Source: Synechococcus sp. UW140
Lineage (GTDB): Bacteria; Cyanobacteriota; Cyanobacteriia; PCC-6307; Cyanobiaceae
NCBI RefSeq assembly: GCF_900474295.1
Contig: NZ_UCOB01000026.1
Location: 1-64,000 of the forward strand
DNA length: 64,000 bases
Reading direction: 5' to 3'
In this document: positions 24,913 to 36,116 of the stretch, in pieces
How positions within the stretch are numbered: position 1 is the first letter of the stretch
Layout of the letters: each line of letters starts with the position of its first letter
Position numbers and translations under genes: made by a program
Notes under the pieces: generated by a model
What the model saw: only the letters and a program-made list of their open reading frames with translations
The model's database searches: none
What the model was told of the DNA's origin: nothing

Positions 24913-26565
24913 TCAGGGCGGGAAGACTCGGAGCCGCCTCTGTTCCGCCTGACCGAAGACGTCGCTACGCAAGCGATAACGCTCCACTAAATCCGCCTGC
25001 ATCCGGCGGACCTCCTCCGTACGGGGGAGAAGCTCCACGGGTCGACCCAACGGCACCACCACCTGCTCGACAGCGAGACGGCATTCCTCTAGAGCAGCAA
25101 AGGCATCCGCACGATCATCACTGGAAGCAGGCAGAGCCTCTTCCGTTCGGCGTGCCAGCAGACGCTCCAGTGCACGCTCCACCTGCGGCAGGGTATCGGC
25201 CTTAATCACAAGGATGGGCACCCGAGCCTCGCGGGCCTGACGACGCAAGCCGGGTTGCCGCCCTAACCCCTGGCGAATACTGAGCACCACATCGGCCTCG
25301 ACGAGGTCCTCCACCAGCCGAACAGGCCAGTCGTGACGTCGCGTGGCCTCCTCGATCAGACGAGGATTCAACCCGCAACAGAGCACCTGCAGTCCATCCC
25401 AGCCATCACTCGGCCCACCCTGAGGCCCCTCGGCCTGAGCCTCGCCTACCGCACGGATGGGATCGGGCAGCGGCACCACAGCCAGCGGTGGCTTCACCCC
25501 TGACCACCGCGAGGGCGATCGCTGCGGATCGCGGGGGCGACGCGGCCCGTCGCCGACAGGCGCTGCCTCAACAAGCCGAACAGTGCCATCAGGCTCCAGC
25601 TCGCGCAGCTGAGCCCTGGGTTGATGCCCCCTCAGCAGAAGATCCACCGTGGCGCCCACATCAGGATGCACCGCCCAGCGATGACGCTGATGCATTTCCA
25701 CCGCCAGCGGAAACGTTGGCTCAGCGGCACGTTCCAACACCGTTTTCTGGCTGCGCCGCCGCCGTGCCTCATCATCACCAAGAGTGACCGACTCAATACC
25801 ACCGACCAGATCACAAAGGGTGGGGTTCTTGATCAGGTTGGCCAATGCGTTGCCATGCGCCGTAGCCACCAGCATCACGCCACGCTCAGCAATCGTGCGT
25901 GCCGCCTGGGCCTCGAGTTCCGTGCCGATCTCATCGATCACAATCACCTCGGGCATGTGGTTCTCCACCGCCTCGATCATCACCTGATGCTGAAGCTCGG
26001 GGCGGGCCACCTGCATGCGCCGAGCCCGGCCAATCGCCGGATGGGGGATGTCACCGTCGCCGGCGATCTCATTGCTGGTGTCGATCACCACCACCCGCTT
26101 ACCGAATTCATCAGCAAGAACCCTGGCGATCTCACGCAGAGCTGTGGTCTTGCCCACCCCCGGGCGACCCATCAGCAGAAGCGACTCACCGCTATCGAGC
26201 AGATCGCGCACCATCGCGACAGTGCCGAACACAGCACGGCCGACGCGGCAAGTGAGGCCCACCACATCACCGCAACGGCTTCGGATCGCACTGATGCGAT
26301 GGAGGGTTCGTTCAATGCCAGCACGATTATCGGCACCGAACTGTCCCAGCCGTTCAACGGTGGCCTGAAGCGCATCTCGACTGAGACAAGCATCGCCCAG
26401 GGGCATCGAACGGCCTGGGTAGCGGGCTTCCGGTACACGACCAAGATCCAAGACCACTTCCAGCAGCTCATCCCTGCACTCGGCCGACGCCAATGCTTGC
26501 TGCACATCTGCTGGCAACAGCATCAGCAAACGATCGAGGTCGTCAGTGATGTGCTCGGTGGTCAT
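24913..26565 (-). CDS. Ycf45-like AAA ATPase with R3H domain
   Basis: A 550-residue protein like plastid/cyanobacterial Ycf45. The N-terminal part carries a SpoIIIAA-like ATPase: Walker [18 protein letters not shown] (about 135-150) and Walker [17 protein letters not shown], followed by [10 protein letters not shown] Pro/Arg-rich linker and a small Rossmann-like region ([14 protein letters not shown]) lead to a C-terminal R3H-type nucleic-acid-binding segment ([28 protein letters not shown]). Role unknown; single-stranded nucleic acid binding is expected. It is 36 bases downstream of ldpA on the same strand. Confidence 0.8.
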   Translation of the reverse strand: MTTEHITDDLDRLLMLLPADVQQALASAECRDELLEVVLDLGRVPEARYPGRSMPLGDACLSRDALQATVERLGQFGADNRAGIERTLHRISAIRSRCGDVVGLTCRVGRAVFGTVAMVRDLLDSGESLLLMGRPGVGKTTALREIARVLADEFGKRVVVIDTSNEIAGDGDIPHPAIGRARRMQVARPELQHQVMIEAVENHMPEVIVIDEIGTELEAQAARTIAERGVMLVATAHGNALANLIKNPTLCDLVGGIESVTLGDDEARRRRSQKTVLERAAEPTFPLAVEMHQRHRWAVHPDVGATVDLLLRGHQPRAQLRELEPDGTVRLVEAAPVGDGPRRPRDPQRSPSRWSGVKPPLAVVPLPDPIRAVGEAQAEGPQGGPSDGWDGLQVLCCGLNPRLIEEATRRHDWPVRLVEDLVEADVVLSIRQGLGRQPGLRRQAREARVPILVIKADTLPQVERALERLLARRTEEALPASSDDRADAFAALEECRLAVEQVVVPLGRPVELLPRTEEVRRMQADLVERYRLRSDVFGQAEQRRLRVFPP

Positions 26566-26601
26566 CTGCCAACCCTTCGACCCAGAGGCGTTGACCGCCT
26601 T

Positions 26602-27636
26602 CTAGCAGGGAGAACGGCCATAACGGGTCTGCAACCAGGGATTGACCAGTGTTTTGGCCTTACTGAGGGCCTGAGCCCAGCCCTCTGGCCAATCGACCAG
26701 ATGCTGGCCCCGCTCCAACGCCGCCTGAAGCCAAGGCTGAACCAAGGCCCTGGCTTGGCCTCCGAACGCAACGCCAGCGGGACGAAAGGTCTGAGCTGAC
26801 GAAGAATCCAGCAACAGGTCCAGCGTGCTGGCATTGGTTCCACCAGCCAGCTGAAGAGGGCCGGGAGGCGCAAGCGGACGTATGTGCTGCCAAAGCTGAA
26901 TAGCGGCACGGGCAGTGCCCCTCCCCACATCACCGCTCATCGGCCTGCCATCAAGCTGCCAAAGCGGACGCAGACCATGGCGACGCACCACTCCAAAACG
27001 CTGCCAGAGCTCCCTCGCAAGATCAGGCGCCGTCAGCCCGTGTCCCTCCAGTCCGCAACTCACTGCCAGACGCTGTAGAGGGACCTGGGCATTGACCAGC
27101 GCCTGGACGGCATCGGAGAAGGTCTTGCCTCGACCAGGTGCTGTATGCACCTCGACGGCATCGGGATGAAGCGCCCTTAAGAGCGGCACAAGATCCTCAA
27201 GACGCTGACGATGCTCAGAGGCTTGGATCAAGCCAAGTGGACAGGCCGGAAGGCAGCGACCACAGCCATAGCAGCGAGACGCTTCGACCCCTCCACAACC
27301 AGCCTCCAAACATTGTGGCGCAGCAGGGATGGCATCAGCGGGGCAGACGCGAGCACAGGGTCTAGGGCAGTCGCTCGGACAGAGCTTGGGGTCGAATTGA
27401 GCCTTGCGGAAATGGGCGTCACTGCCGTCACTGATGCTCACCATCAACCAGACCGGTGGAGCGCCATGGTCGCGAGCCCAGGCCAGACCGGAACGGGCGG
27501 CGCGTACAACAGCTGCATCGGCCGCCACATCCACACAATGCACCCCTGCACAGGCATAAAGAGCGCAGAGGTCGGCGATACCAGGCAAATCCTGATTACT
27601 GGCACCGCAAATGAGCTTCACCCAATGCCCTGACAT
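26602..27636 (-). CDS. ldpA: LdpA, iron-sulfur circadian input protein
   Basis: A 344-residue protein starting MSGHWVKLICGASNQD (ATG 27636; the frame opens 13 codons earlier). It carries Cys clusters for two iron-sulfur centres: CPSDCPRPCARVCPADAI and CYGCGRCLPACPLGLI. This is the arrangement of LdpA, which in Synechococcus elongatus senses redox state and adjusts clock period with light. The rest is a TIM-barrel-like region with GGTNASTLDLLL. It lies 48 bases downstream of ndhN on the same strand. Confidence 0.85.
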   Translation of the reverse strand: MSGHWVKLICGASNQDLPGIADLCALYACAGVHCVDVAADAAVVRAARSGLAWARDHGAPPVWLMVSISDGSDAHFRKAQFDPKLCPSDCPRPCARVCPADAIPAAPQCLEAGCGGVEASRCYGCGRCLPACPLGLIQASEHRQRLEDLVPLLRALHPDAVEVHTAPGRGKTFSDAVQALVNAQVPLQRLAVSCGLEGHGLTAPDLARELWQRFGVVRRHGLRPLWQLDGRPMSGDVGRGTARAAIQLWQHIRPLAPPGPLQLAGGTNASTLDLLLDSSSAQTFRPAGVAFGGQARALVQPWLQAALERGQHLVDWPEGWAQALSKAKTLVNPWLQTRYGRSPC

Positions 27637-27684
27637 CAAGGCCGTTTCAGCGCGAGAGCGCGGCTGGGGGTGCACTGGAAAGGC

Positions 27685-28146
27685 TCAGGCCTCCAGATAG
27701 CTGGCCATGGACTGCCAACGCAGGCTGCGGGCCCCACCCATTTCGACAACGACCTTCAACCTGGGCTCACGACGGCAGAGCTCACAGAGCGATAGCAACT
27801 CTGATCGGCAGAGCACCTGCCCCTCGAGAAGCCACAAAGCCAAAGGTTTTGCCCCGAGAAGCCGTTCGCCAAGAATCGGCATCACCTCCTGCACCTCGCC
27901 AACGGCAGCACCTCGTCCGACGCTCTGATGGCCGAGGTGGGGAGGACGAATACCGTGCTTCTCAAACAGGAAGACTTCAACATCACCTAGACCGCGTGCG
28001 GAGGTCATATAGGTGTTGTATCCAGCCCCTCGAAGACGGCGAAGCAACCGTGTTTCCGCCCCGCCTTCCAAAGGAACGTGAATGGCCATGCATCCTGCAG
28101 CCTCCAGCTCACGGCGGAAACCCCGTCCTGAGAGGAGCAGCGGCAT
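27685..28146 (-). CDS. ndhN: NDH-1 complex subunit N
   Basis: About 153 residues from [15 protein letters not shown] (ATG 28146; an upstream in-frame ATG at 28191 is less likely). The NdhN hallmarks are visible: [40 protein letters not shown] and [10 protein letters not shown]. NdhN is a peripheral subunit of the cyanobacterial NAD(P)H dehydrogenase-like complex, working in respiration and cyclic electron flow. It is divergent from the ribosomal operon. Confidence 0.9.
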   Translation of the reverse strand: MPLLLSGRGFRRELEAAGCMAIHVPLEGGAETRLLRRLRGAGYNTYMTSARGLGDVEVFLFEKHGIRPPHLGHQSVGRGAAVGEVQEVMPILGERLLGAKPLALWLLEGQVLCRSELLSLCELCRREPRLKVVVEMGGARSLRWQSMASYLEA

Positions 28147-28527
28147 GGAACGAACACGGCTGAAACGGAGTCTGGCAGTCGAAGGGCCCATTGGAGAGGG
28201 GGGTGGGCTGTGGTGTAGTGTTTTTGTTTGCTCCGTGACTCTGTGCCCGTCCGCTAGCCGGGCCTCCAGATCGCGAAGCAGATTCAGCGATTGCGCTGGA
28301 TCTCTAGGCCAGAGCAGCGGAGGGTTTCACCCAAAGCTGCCGGGAAACTGACCGACCTCGTCGGACAAGTCCCAGCCCGCTGATTCGCTCGCTAGCTCCA
28401 TTCCGGATTCTTCGCCTCAACTTGAGGTGTCACGGCATCCGGCCATGACTGCGTTATCACGATCAGCACCCAAACCCCCGTTCATTTCATGAATGGAGGG
28501 CGTCCACGCTGGCGTTCTTACCTCCCC
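28147..28527. promoter_or_regulatory. ribosomal operon leader/promoter region with a palindrome
   Basis: This 381-base divergent gap separates ndhN from rplC and must hold the main promoter of the ribosomal cluster. A 13-base palindrome CCTCAACTTGAGG at 28415-28427 is the clearest element. A GCCCG...CGGGC hairpin lies near 28245-28265. I cannot place promoter boxes reliably. Confidence 0.4.
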
Positions 28528-29184
28528 ATGTCCATCGGCATCCTTGGGAAGAAGCTGGGTATGTCCCAGTTCTTCGACGAGCAAGGTAAATCCGTCCCGG
28601 TCACCCTGATCGAGGCTGGTCCTTGCCGCATCACCCAACTCAAATCATCTGAAACCGACGGCTATTCCGCCGTACAGATCGGCTTCGGCGACACTCGCGA
28701 GAAGTTGATCAACAGGCCAGAAAAAGGCCATCTCGCCAAATCTGGCGAGGGGCTTCTACGCCACCTCAGCGAATACCGCGTCGACGACTTGAGCGGTTTC
28801 GAACTGGGCCACAAAGTCACCGTTGGTGATTTCGAAGCCGGTCAGAAGGTCGACGTGAGCGGCGACACCATGGGTCGCGGCTTCTCTGGCTACCAGAAGC
28901 GTCACGGCTTCAGCCGCGGTCCGATGACCCACGGTTCTAAGAACCACCGCGAACCGGGCTCAACCGGCGCAGGTACCACGCCTGGCCGTATTTATCCCGG
29001 CAAGCGCATGGCTGGTCGCTACGGCGGCAAGAAAATCACCACCCGCGGTCTCACCATCCTCAAGGTGGACAGCGACCGCAACCTTCTGGTGGTGAAGGGA
29101 TCGGTTCCCGGAAAGCCGGGCTCCCTACTCAACATCCGCCCCGCGAACCGGGTGGGTGCCAAGCCTTCCAAAGGAGGTAAGTGA
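28528..29184 (+). CDS. rplC: ribosomal protein L3 (uL3)
   Basis: A 218-residue large-subunit protein that helps start 50S assembly. It begins [16 protein letters not shown] at ATG 28528; the frame opens earlier at 28489 without family support. The signature [30 protein letters not shown] is intact. The position of the Gln methylated in E. coli L3 is Ala in GAGTTPGR here. It is the first gene of the cluster: S10 (rpsJ) is not upstream, as is usual in cyanobacteria. Its stop overlaps the rplD start as TGATG. Confidence 0.97.
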   Translation: MSIGILGKKLGMSQFFDEQGKSVPVTLIEAGPCRITQLKSSETDGYSAVQIGFGDTREKLINRPEKGHLAKSGEGLLRHLSEYRVDDLSGFELGHKVTVGDFEAGQKVDVSGDTMGRGFSGYQKRHGFSRGPMTHGSKNHREPGSTGAGTTPGRIYPGKRMAGRYGGKKITTRGLTILKVDSDRNLLVVKGSVPGKPGSLLNIRPANRVGAKPSKGGK

Positions 29185-29819
29185 TGGCTAACTGTGTAGT
29201 CCGCGACTGGCAGGGCAAAGAAGCTGGCAGTGCCAGCCTTGACCTGAAGGTGGCGAAGGAAGCCACGGCAAACGACCTGATGCATCGCGCTGTCCTGCGC
29301 CAGCAGGCCCACAGCCGTCAAGGCACCGCCAGCACCCTGACCCGAGCAGAGGTTCGCGGTGGTGGCCGCAAGCCCTACAAACAAAAAGGAACGGGTCGGG
29401 CCCGTCAGGGTTCGATTCGCACACCACTGCGTCCTGGTGGCGGCATCGTCTTCGGACCGAAGCCCCGCTCCTACAACCTGGCGATGAACCGCAAGGAGCG
29501 TCGTCTCGCCCTTCGCACAGCCCTCATGGCCCGTGTGGAAGATCTGGTGGTGGTGAAGGACTTCGGCACCAACCTCGAAGCTCCCAAGACCCGAGAAATC
29601 ACCGATGCTCTGGGGCGCCTCGGCATCGCTGCCGACACCAAGATCCTGATCATCCTCACCAACCCCTCTGAGGTCGTGCGCCGTTCGGTACGCAATCTCG
29701 AGAAGGTGAAGCTGATCTCCGCTGATCAACTCAACGTCTTCGATCTGCTGAACGCCAACAGCCTCGTGGTCGGGGAGACCGCACTCGCAACGATTCAGGA
29801 GGTCTATAGCGATGACTGA
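29184..29819 (+). CDS. rplD: ribosomal protein L4 (uL4)
   Basis: A 211-residue protein lining the exit tunnel. It starts [16 protein letters not shown] at ATG 29184, following an AAGGAGG ribosome site in the end of rplC; a GTG one codon earlier is in frame. The conserved tunnel loop [24 protein letters not shown] is present. E. coli L4 represses its own operon, but no matching leader can be identified here. Its stop overlaps rplW by eight bases. Confidence 0.97.
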   Translation: MANCVVRDWQGKEAGSASLDLKVAKEATANDLMHRAVLRQQAHSRQGTASTLTRAEVRGGGRKPYKQKGTGRARQGSIRTPLRPGGGIVFGPKPRSYNLAMNRKERRLALRTALMARVEDLVVVKDFGTNLEAPKTREITDALGRLGIAADTKILIILTNPSEVVRRSVRNLEKVKLISADQLNVFDLLNANSLVVGETALATIQEVYSDD

Positions 29820-30114
29820 GCGCTTCACTGGACGACTGGCCGATGTGATCCGCAGACCGTTGATCACTGAGAAAGCCACCCGTGCACTGGAACTGAACCA
29901 GTACACCTTTGAGGTCGATCACCGAGCTGCCAAACCCGACATCAAGGCCGCCATTGAGCAGCTGTTCGATGTCAAGGTCACAGGCATCAGCACCATGAAC
30001 CCGCCCCGACGCTCCCGTCGCGTTGGTCGCTTCGCCGGCAAGCGTGCCCAGGTGAAGAAGGCAGTGGTGCGTCTTGCCGAAGGCAGCTCCATCCAACTCT
30101 TCCCTGAGTCCTGA
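29812..30114 (+). CDS. rplW: ribosomal protein L23 (uL23)
   Basis: A 100-residue protein at the tunnel exit, the docking site for trigger factor and SRP. It begins [33 protein letters not shown], with [13 protein letters not shown]-like basic loop residues ([18 protein letters not shown]). A GGAGGT ribosome site lies in the end of rplD, which it overlaps by eight bases, so translation is probably coupled. Confidence 0.96.
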   Translation: MTERFTGRLADVIRRPLITEKATRALELNQYTFEVDHRAAKPDIKAAIEQLFDVKVTGISTMNPPRRSRRVGRFAGKRAQVKKAVVRLAEGSSIQLFPES

Positions 30115-30129
30115 GGGGTCTGAAACGTC

Positions 30130-30993
30130 ATGGCAATCCGTACATTCCGCCCCTACACCCCCGGAACCCGCACCCGGGTGGTCACCGACTTCAGTGAAGT
30201 CACCGGCCGCAAGCCGGAACGCTCCCTGGTGGTGGCCAAACACCGCCGCAAGGGTCGTAACAACCGCGGTGTGATCACCTGCCGTCATCGCGGCGGTGGC
30301 CACAAGCGCCTCTATCGACTGGTGGATTTCCGCCGCAACAAACACGGCGTCACCGCCAAGGTTGCAGCAATCCACTACGACCCCCACCGCAACGCCCGTC
30401 TCGCCCTTCTGTTCTATGCAGACGGCGAAAAGCGCTACATCCTTGCTCCTGCTGGTATCACCGTCGGCCAGACCGTGGTCTCCGGCCCAGAGTCTCCGAT
30501 TGAGACCGGCAATGCTCTGCCTCTGTCTTCGATCCCATTGGGCTCGAGCGTTCATTGCGTTGAGCTCTATGCCGGCCGTGGTGGCCAGATGGTGCGTACC
30601 GCTGGTGCGAGTGCCCAAGTGATGGCGAAGGAGGGTGACTATGTCGCTCTCAAGCTTCCCTCCACTGAGGTGCGTCTCATCCGCCGCGAGTGCTACGCCA
30701 CCCTCGGTGAAGTCGGCAACTCCGAGATCCGCAACACCAGCCTGGGTAAAGCCGGCCGTCGCCGCTGGCTTGGACGTCGTCCTCAGGTCCGAGGCAGTGT
30801 GATGAACCCTTGTGATCACCCCCACGGTGGTGGTGAGGGTCGCGCACCGATCGGCCGATCAGGTCCCGTCACCCCATGGGGTAAACCCGCCCTCGGTCTG
30901 AAGACCCGCAAGCGGAACAAGCCCAGCAACAAGTTCGTCCTCCGCAAGCGTCGCAAGACCTCCAAGCGGAGCCGTGGCGGACGCGATTCCTGA
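30130..30993 (+). CDS. rplB: ribosomal protein L2 (uL2)
   Basis: A 287-residue core protein next to the peptidyl-transferase centre. It begins [16 protein letters not shown] and contains the conserved C-terminal [19 protein letters not shown] with the key His residues. It also has [18 protein letters not shown]. Length is slightly above the bacterial norm. It follows rplW by 15 bases. Confidence 0.97.
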   Translation: MAIRTFRPYTPGTRTRVVTDFSEVTGRKPERSLVVAKHRRKGRNNRGVITCRHRGGGHKRLYRLVDFRRNKHGVTAKVAAIHYDPHRNARLALLFYADGEKRYILAPAGITVGQTVVSGPESPIETGNALPLSSIPLGSSVHCVELYAGRGGQMVRTAGASAQVMAKEGDYVALKLPSTEVRLIRRECYATLGEVGNSEIRNTSLGKAGRRRWLGRRPQVRGSVMNPCDHPHGGGEGRAPIGRSGPVTPWGKPALGLKTRKRNKPSNKFVLRKRRKTSKRSRGGRDS

Positions 30994-31028
30994 TGCAACT
31001 CACCGTTCTGCCGTTCGCTTAATCCGCC

Positions 31029-31304
31029 ATGGGACGTTCACTCAAAAAAGGCCCGTTTATTGCAGACAGCCTGCTTCGCAAGGTTGAAAAGCAAAACGCC
31101 GCTGATGACAAATCCGTCATCAAGACCTGGTCAAGGGCCTCCACCATCCTGCCGATGATGATCGGCCACACCATTGCCGTTCACAACGGCAAAAGCCACG
31201 TGCCGGTCTTTGTGACCGAGCAAATGGTGGGTCACAAACTGGGCGAATTCGCCCCCACCCGCACCTTCAAGGGCCACATCAAAGACAAGAAAGGAGGCCG
31301 CTGA
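31029..31304 (+). CDS. rpsS: ribosomal protein S19 (uS19)
   Basis: A 91-residue 30S head protein contacting S13. It starts [20 protein letters not shown] and contains [51 protein letters not shown]-type family sequence. The stop lies four bases before rplV, and a GGAGG ribosome site for rplV is embedded in its end. Confidence 0.97.
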   Translation: MGRSLKKGPFIADSLLRKVEKQNAADDKSVIKTWSRASTILPMMIGHTIAVHNGKSHVPVFVTEQMVGHKLGEFAPTRTFKGHIKDKKGGR

Positions 31305-31308
31305 GACC

Positions 31309-31674
31309 ATGACCACGTCATCCCCGACAGCCCCCATCGCCCAGGCCCACGGTCGCTTCATCCGCGGCTCAGTGTCCAAAGTGCGGCGGGTTCTCGATCA
31401 GATCAGAGGTCGCACCTATCGCGACGCCTTGATCATGCTCGAGTTCATGCCCTACCGCTCCACCGGCCCGATCACCAAAGTGCTCCGGTCTGCTGTCGCC
31501 AATGCCGAGCACAACCTGGGGATGGATCCGTCCTCCCTGGTGATCACGAACGCCACAGCGGACATGGGTCCTTCCATGAAGCGGTATCGGCCCCGCGCCC
31601 AAGGTCGCGCCTTCGCGATCAAAAAACAGACCTGCCACATCAGCATCGCTGTGGCAGCCCAGACCGACTCCTGA
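31309..31674 (+). CDS. rplV: ribosomal protein L22 (uL22)
   Basis: A 121-residue protein whose beta-hairpin reaches into the exit tunnel. After a Thr/Ser/Pro-rich start it has [22 protein letters not shown], and the hairpin end is [23 protein letters not shown]. It starts four bases after rpsS with GGAGG upstream. Confidence 0.96.
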   Translation: MTTSSPTAPIAQAHGRFIRGSVSKVRRVLDQIRGRTYRDALIMLEFMPYRSTGPITKVLRSAVANAEHNLGMDPSSLVITNATADMGPSMKRYRPRAQGRAFAIKKQTCHISIAVAAQTDS

Positions 31675-31693
31675 CCCCCGAGCACACCGACTG

Positions 31694-32425
31694 ATGGGAC
31701 ACAAAATCCATCCAACCGGCTTACGCCTGGGGATCACCCAGGAGCACCGGTCCCGCTGGTATGCCTCCAGCAAGAACTATCCGTCTCTTCTTCAAGAAGA
31801 TGACCGGATCCGCAAATTCATCCACAAGAAATACGGCTCCGCCGGCATCAGCGATGTGCTGATCGCCCGCAAAGCTGATCAACTTGAGGTTGAACTCAAA
31901 ACCGCACGTCCCGGCGTGCTGGTTGGTCGCCAGGGCAGCGGCATTGAGGAGCTGCGCAGCGGCATCCAGAAAACCGTCGGAGATTCGAGCCGTCAGGTCA
32001 GGATCAATGTCGTTGAAGTCGAGCGGGTTGACGCCGATGCATTTCTGCTTGCTGAGTACATCGCTCAGCAATTGGAAAAGCGAGTGGCGTTCCGCCGCAC
32101 GATCCGCATGGCCGTCCAACGGGCCCAGCGCGCTGGCGTGCTCGGCCTGAAGATCCAGGTGAGCGGCCGTCTCAACGGTGCTGAAATCGCCCGCACCGAG
32201 TGGACCCGTGAAGGTCGTGTTCCATTGCATACCCTTCGCGCAGACATCGATTACGCCACCAAGGTGGCCAGCACCACCTACGGGGTGCTGGGCATCAAGG
32301 TCTGGGTGTTCAAAGGCGAAGTGCTGGGTGATGAAGCCCCGCAACAACTGCCAGTGGGGGCAACCCCACGGCGCCGGGCCGGTCGCAGGCCCCAACAGTT
32401 CGAAGACCGCTCCAACGAGGGTTGA
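31694..32425 (+). CDS. rpsC: ribosomal protein S3 (uS3)
   Basis: A 243-residue 30S protein at the mRNA entry site with helicase-like activity. It begins [18 protein letters not shown]. The KH domain is visible as [23 protein letters not shown], and the C-terminal domain as [37 protein letters not shown]. The tail is Arg/Pro-rich. Confidence 0.97.
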   Translation: MGHKIHPTGLRLGITQEHRSRWYASSKNYPSLLQEDDRIRKFIHKKYGSAGISDVLIARKADQLEVELKTARPGVLVGRQGSGIEELRSGIQKTVGDSSRQVRINVVEVERVDADAFLLAEYIAQQLEKRVAFRRTIRMAVQRAQRAGVLGLKIQVSGRLNGAEIARTEWTREGRVPLHTLRADIDYATKVASTTYGVLGIKVWVFKGEVLGDEAPQQLPVGATPRRRAGRRPQQFEDRSNEG

Positions 32426-32441
32426 ACAGGAGGCCTGAACC

Positions 32442-32918
32442 ATGCTGAGTCCAAAACGCGTCAAATTCCGTAAGCAGCAGCGCGGCCGCATGCGCGGCGT
32501 CGCTACCCGTGGCAACACCATTGCCTTCGGTCAATTCGCACTGCAAGCCCAGGAGTGCGGCTGGATCACCTCGCGTCAGATCGAGGCCAGCCGTCGTGCC
32601 ATGACCCGCTATGTCAAGCGGGGCGGCAAAATCTGGATCCGGATCTTCCCGGACAAACCGGTCACCATGCGTCCTGCTGAAACCCGTATGGGTTCCGGTA
32701 AGGGCAACCCAGAATTCTGGGTGGCGGTGATCAAGCCGGGACGGGTTCTGTTCGAGATGGGCGGTGAGGAAATCACTCCCGAAATCGCACGGGAGGCCAT
32801 GCGCCTTGCGCAGTACAAGCTTCCTGTGAAGACCAAGTTCATCACCCTGGAAGACCAGGAGACAGCCGCACAAGGCAGCGATGCCAAGGCTGCGTCCACC
32901 GCAACTGTGGAGGCCTGA
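32442..32918 (+). CDS. rplP: ribosomal protein L16 (uL16)
   Basis: A 158-residue protein near the A-site tRNA. It begins [30 protein letters not shown] and has the conserved [43 protein letters not shown]-type block. A short Ala/Gln-rich tail makes it longer than the roughly 136-residue norm. An AGGAGG ribosome site precedes it. Confidence 0.97.
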   Translation: MLSPKRVKFRKQQRGRMRGVATRGNTIAFGQFALQAQECGWITSRQIEASRRAMTRYVKRGGKIWIRIFPDKPVTMRPAETRMGSGKGNPEFWVAVIKPGRVLFEMGGEEITPEIAREAMRLAQYKLPVKTKFITLEDQETAAQGSDAKAASTATVEA

Positions 32919-32920
32919 CC

Positions 32921-33130
32921 ATGGCACGCCCCAATGCTTCCGAAATGCGTCAGCTCTCTGACGCAGAGATCAACGAACAGATCGACGGTCTCCGCCGCGA
33001 GCTGTTCGACCTGCGCTTCCAGCAGGCCACACGGCAACTCGCCAACACGCACCGCTTCAAGGAAAGCCGCATCAAGCTGGCCCAACTGCTGACGGTGCAA
33101 TCGGAGCGTCAAAGCTCCACTGCTTCCTGA
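32921..33130 (+). CDS. rpmC: ribosomal protein L29 (uL29)
   Basis: A 69-residue two-helix protein at the tunnel exit. It shows [42 protein letters not shown], the family pattern. It starts two bases after the rplP stop, with GGAGG in the end of rplP. Confidence 0.95.
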   Translation: MARPNASEMRQLSDAEINEQIDGLRRELFDLRFQQATRQLANTHRFKESRIKLAQLLTVQSERQSSTAS

Positions 33131-33150
33131 TCCCCTAAGGAGAACCAACC

Positions 33151-33417
33151 ATGGCACTCAAGGAAAGGGTCGGCACCGTCGTCAGCGACAAGATGGACAA
33201 AACGGTGGTTGTCGCGGTGGAGAACCGCTTCCCCCACCCCATCTATCAAAAGACGGTGAGCCGTACCACCCGTTACAAGGCTCACGATGAAGACAACAAC
33301 TGCCGGGTCGGCGACCGCGTTCGCATCACCGAAACCCGGCCGATGAGCCGCCACAAGCGCTGGGCAATCGCCGAAGTGCTCAGCCACAGCCCTAAAGCTG
33401 ACGAGGCCGCCAAATGA
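33151..33417 (+). CDS. rpsQ: ribosomal protein S17 (uS17)
   Basis: An 88-residue OB-fold 16S rRNA-binding protein. It begins [24 protein letters not shown] and includes [23 protein letters not shown]. An AAGGAGA ribosome site precedes it. Its last codons overlap rplN by four bases (ATGA). Confidence 0.96.
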   Translation: MALKERVGTVVSDKMDKTVVVAVENRFPHPIYQKTVSRTTRYKAHDEDNNCRVGDRVRITETRPMSRHKRWAIAEVLSHSPKADEAAK

Positions 33418-33779
33418 TTCAGCAAGAATCTTTCCTCACCGTCGCTGACAACAGCGGCGCCAAGCGGATCCAGTGCATCCGTGTGCTGGGCAGCAATCGT
33501 CGCTACGCCCACGTGGGCGATGTGATCGTGGCCGCCGTCAAGGACGCCATGCCCAACATGGGCGTGAAAAAGTCCGATGTCGTGAAGGCCGTTGTGGTGC
33601 GCACGCGAGCAACTCTGCGTCGCGACACCGGCAACTCAATCCGCTTCGACGACAACGCAGCGGTGATCATCAACGACGACAAGAACCCCAAGGGCACCCG
33701 CGTCTTCGGTCCTGTGGCCCGTGAACTGCGCGACCGCAACTTCACCAAAATCGTCTCCCTCGCTCCGGAGGTGATCTGA
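33414..33779 (+). CDS. rplN: ribosomal protein L14 (uL14)
   Basis: A 121-residue interface protein of the 50S subunit. It starts [26 protein letters not shown] and ends [19 protein letters not shown], typical of L14. Its start overlaps rpsQ (ATGA) and its stop is one base from rplX. Confidence 0.97.
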   Translation: MIQQESFLTVADNSGAKRIQCIRVLGSNRRYAHVGDVIVAAVKDAMPNMGVKKSDVVKAVVVRTRATLRRDTGNSIRFDDNAAVIINDDKNPKGTRVFGPVARELRDRNFTKIVSLAPEVI

Positions 33780-33780
33780 G

Positions 33781-34137
33781 ATGGCAACTGCAACTCCGAA
33801 ATCCAACACCACTCAGCGCATCAAGATGCGTCTGCGCAAAGGTGACACCGTTCAGGTGATCACTGGTAAGGACAAGGGCAAGACCGGTGAAGTGCTTCGC
33901 ACCCTGCCCAATGAGAACCGTGTGATCGTGCAGGGCATCAACCTGCGCACTAGACACGTCAAGCCCACCCAGGAAGGTGAATCTGGTCGGATCGTCACCG
34001 AGGAAGCATCACTGCATGCCTCCAACGTGATGCTCTATTCGACCTCAAAGAAGGTCGCCAGCCGCGTTGAGCTCGTCACTGAACAGGACGGCACCAAGAA
34101 ACGTCGCCTCAAGAAAACCGGCGAAGTGATCGATTGA
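33781..34137 (+). CDS. rplX: ribosomal protein L24 (uL24)
   Basis: A 118-residue assembly-initiating 50S protein with a KOW motif ([45 protein letters not shown]). A GGAGGTG ribosome site lies in the end of rplN. Confidence 0.96.
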   Translation: MATATPKSNTTQRIKMRLRKGDTVQVITGKDKGKTGEVLRTLPNENRVIVQGINLRTRHVKPTQEGESGRIVTEEASLHASNVMLYSTSKKVASRVELVTEQDGTKKRRLKKTGEVID

Positions 34138-34184
34138 TCCTCGACCCTCTCTTCTGACCAAGTCCAGAAGTCCATTCCCCAGCC

Positions 34185-34724
34185 ATGTCACTCAAACAGC
34201 GCTACAGGGAGACCATTCAGCCCAAATTGCTGAAAGACCTCAGTCTCTCCAATGTCCACGAAGTCCCCAAGGTGGTGAAAGTCACCGTCAACCGGGGCCT
34301 CGGTGAAGCAGCCCAGAACGCCAAGTCCCTAGAGGCCTCGGTGAATGAACTGGCACAGATCACCGGCCAGAAGGTGTTGGTTACCCGCGCCAAGAAGGCC
34401 ATCGCCGGCTTCAAAATTCGCCAGGGCATGCCGATCGGCTGCGCAGTCACCCTTCGCGGCGACCGCATGTATGCCTTCCTGGAGCGTCTGATCAACCTCG
34501 CACTGCCGCGCATCCGCGACTTCCGCGGCGTCAGCCCTAAGAGCTTCGACGGTCGAGGGAATTACACCCTGGGGGTGAGGGAACAGATCATCTTTCCTGA
34601 AATCTCGTTCGACCAGATCGACGCCATTAGGGGCATGGACATCACCATCGTGACCACTGCCCGCACGGATGAAGAGGGCCGGGCCCTCCTCAGCGAGATG
34701 GGAATGCCATTCCGCAGCAACTGA
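34185..34724 (+). CDS. rplE: ribosomal protein L5 (uL5)
   Basis: A 179-residue protein that binds 5S rRNA and contacts P-site tRNA. It begins [32 protein letters not shown], with [17 protein letters not shown] and [15 protein letters not shown] further on. It lies 47 bases after rplX. Confidence 0.97.
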   Translation: MSLKQRYRETIQPKLLKDLSLSNVHEVPKVVKVTVNRGLGEAAQNAKSLEASVNELAQITGQKVLVTRAKKAIAGFKIRQGMPIGCAVTLRGDRMYAFLERLINLALPRIRDFRGVSPKSFDGRGNYTLGVREQIIFPEISFDQIDAIRGMDITIVTTARTDEEGRALLSEMGMPFRSN

Positions 34725-34744
34725 GCCCCCCTCGGAAACCCACT

Positions 34745-35146
34745 ATGGCCAACCACGACCCTATTTCCGACATGCTCACCCGCATTCGCAATGCGAGTGA
34801 GAAACGTCATCAGTCCACAAAAGTTCCCGCCTCGCGTATGTCGCGCAGCATCGCAAAGGTGCTGCAGCAGGAGGGTTTCATCGCTGAAATCAGCGAAGAA
34901 GGTGAAGGGATTCACACCAGCCTGGTCCTGGAACTGAAGTACAGCGGCAAGCACCGCCAGCCCACCATCCGCTCAATGCAGCGGGTCAGCAAACCGGGCT
35001 TGCGCATCTACAAGAACACCCGTGGCCTACCCAAAGTCCTCGGCGGATTGGGGGTGGCAATCATCTCCACCTCCAAGGGTGTGATGAGCGACCGCGATGC
35101 CCGAAAAGAGGGCGTCGGTGGTGAAGTGCTCTGCTACGTGTACTGA
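34745..35146 (+). CDS. rpsH: ribosomal protein S8 (uS8)
   Basis: A 133-residue 16S rRNA-binding protein, the spc-operon repressor in E. coli. It starts [19 protein letters not shown] and ends [22 protein letters not shown], the conserved C-terminus. No S14 gene precedes it, as is normal in cyanobacteria where rpsN lies elsewhere. Confidence 0.97.
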   Translation: MANHDPISDMLTRIRNASEKRHQSTKVPASRMSRSIAKVLQQEGFIAEISEEGEGIHTSLVLELKYSGKHRQPTIRSMQRVSKPGLRIYKNTRGLPKVLGGLGVAIISTSKGVMSDRDARKEGVGGEVLCYVY

Positions 35147-35161
35147 CCAGGAGCCAAAACT

Positions 35162-35701
35162 ATGTCTCGTATTGGTAAATCTCCAATCCCCATCCCCGAG
35201 AAGGTCAACATCACCCTCGACGGCCTTGCCGTGACGGTGAAGGGCCCCAAGGGTGAACTCAAACGAACCCTGCCTGATGGCGTCACCATCAGCCAGGTCG
35301 ATAACACCATCGTTGTGGCCCCTAGCAATGACAAGCGGCGCTCTCGTGAGCGCCATGGTCTTTGCCGCACCCTGGTGGCAAACATGGTTGAGGGCGTCAG
35401 CCACGGCTTCAGCAAAAAGCTTGAGATCGTGGGCGTGGGTAACCGCGCTCAGGTCAAAGGCAAAACCCTGATCGTCAGCGCCGGCTACAGCCACCCCGTG
35501 GAAGTGGTTCCCCCAGAAGGCATCACCTTCGCAGTGGAGAACAACACCAACGTCACCGTCTCCGGCACCGACAAAGAACTGGTCGGCAACGAAGCCGCCA
35601 AGATCCGCGCCATCCGTCCGCCTGAGCCCTACAAAGGCAAAGGCATCAAATATGCGGGCGAGCGCATCCTGCGCAAGGCAGGCAAGTCGGGCAAAAAGTA
35701 A
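35162..35701 (+). CDS. rplF: ribosomal protein L6 (uL6)
   Basis: A 179-residue protein near the GTPase-associated centre. It begins [21 protein letters not shown] and ends [28 protein letters not shown], the family signature. AGGAG precedes the ATG. Confidence 0.97.
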   Translation: MSRIGKSPIPIPEKVNITLDGLAVTVKGPKGELKRTLPDGVTISQVDNTIVVAPSNDKRRSRERHGLCRTLVANMVEGVSHGFSKKLEIVGVGNRAQVKGKTLIVSAGYSHPVEVVPPEGITFAVENNTNVTVSGTDKELVGNEAAKIRAIRPPEPYKGKGIKYAGERILRKAGKSGKK

Positions 35702-35734
35702 TCCCCTGCCAGGCAACCCTCCGTTTCCCCCACC

Positions 35735-36103
35735 ATGTCGACCCTTTCCCGCAAACAGCAGACCCAGAAGCGCCACCGGCGCCTGCGTCGCCATCTCAAC
35801 GGTTCCGCCACGCGTCCGCGCCTGGCCGTGTTCCGTTCCAACAACCACATCTACGCCCAAGTCATCGACGACGATGCCCAGAGCACCCTCTGCTCAGCAT
35901 CAACCGTTGACAAGGAACTGCGCACCAACCTCAAGGCTGACGGCAGCAGCTGTGATGCCTCCGTCGCGGTGGGCTCACTGCTAGCCAAGCGCGCCATCGC
36001 CAAGGGCATCCAACAGGTGGTCTTCGATCGCGGCGGCAACCTGTACCACGGCCGGGTGCAAGCCCTCGCCGATGCCGCCCGGGAAGCGGGCCTTCAATTC
36101 TGA
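35735..36103 (+). CDS. rplR: ribosomal protein L18 (uL18)
   Basis: A 122-residue 5S rRNA-binding protein. It has [29 protein letters not shown] and ends [26 protein letters not shown]. The next gene, rpsE, starts 13 bases after its stop. Confidence 0.97.
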   Translation: MSTLSRKQQTQKRHRRLRRHLNGSATRPRLAVFRSNNHIYAQVIDDDAQSTLCSASTVDKELRTNLKADGSSCDASVAVGSLLAKRAIAKGIQQVVFDRGGNLYHGRVQALADAAREAGLQF

Positions 36104-36116
36104 TCCTGCTCTCAAC

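Noticed and set aside
24184-24990. 268-codon plus-strand frame across the HAD gene and tRNA-Gln
   Set aside because: It reads through a tRNA gene and opposite a HAD gene with clear motifs.
25621-26799. 392-codon plus-strand frame opposite the Ycf45-like and ldpA genes
   Set aside because: His/Gln/Arg-rich translation spanning two real antisense genes; no motif.
29731-30825. 364-codon minus-strand frame opposite rplW and rplB
   Set aside because: Antisense of highly conserved ribosomal genes.
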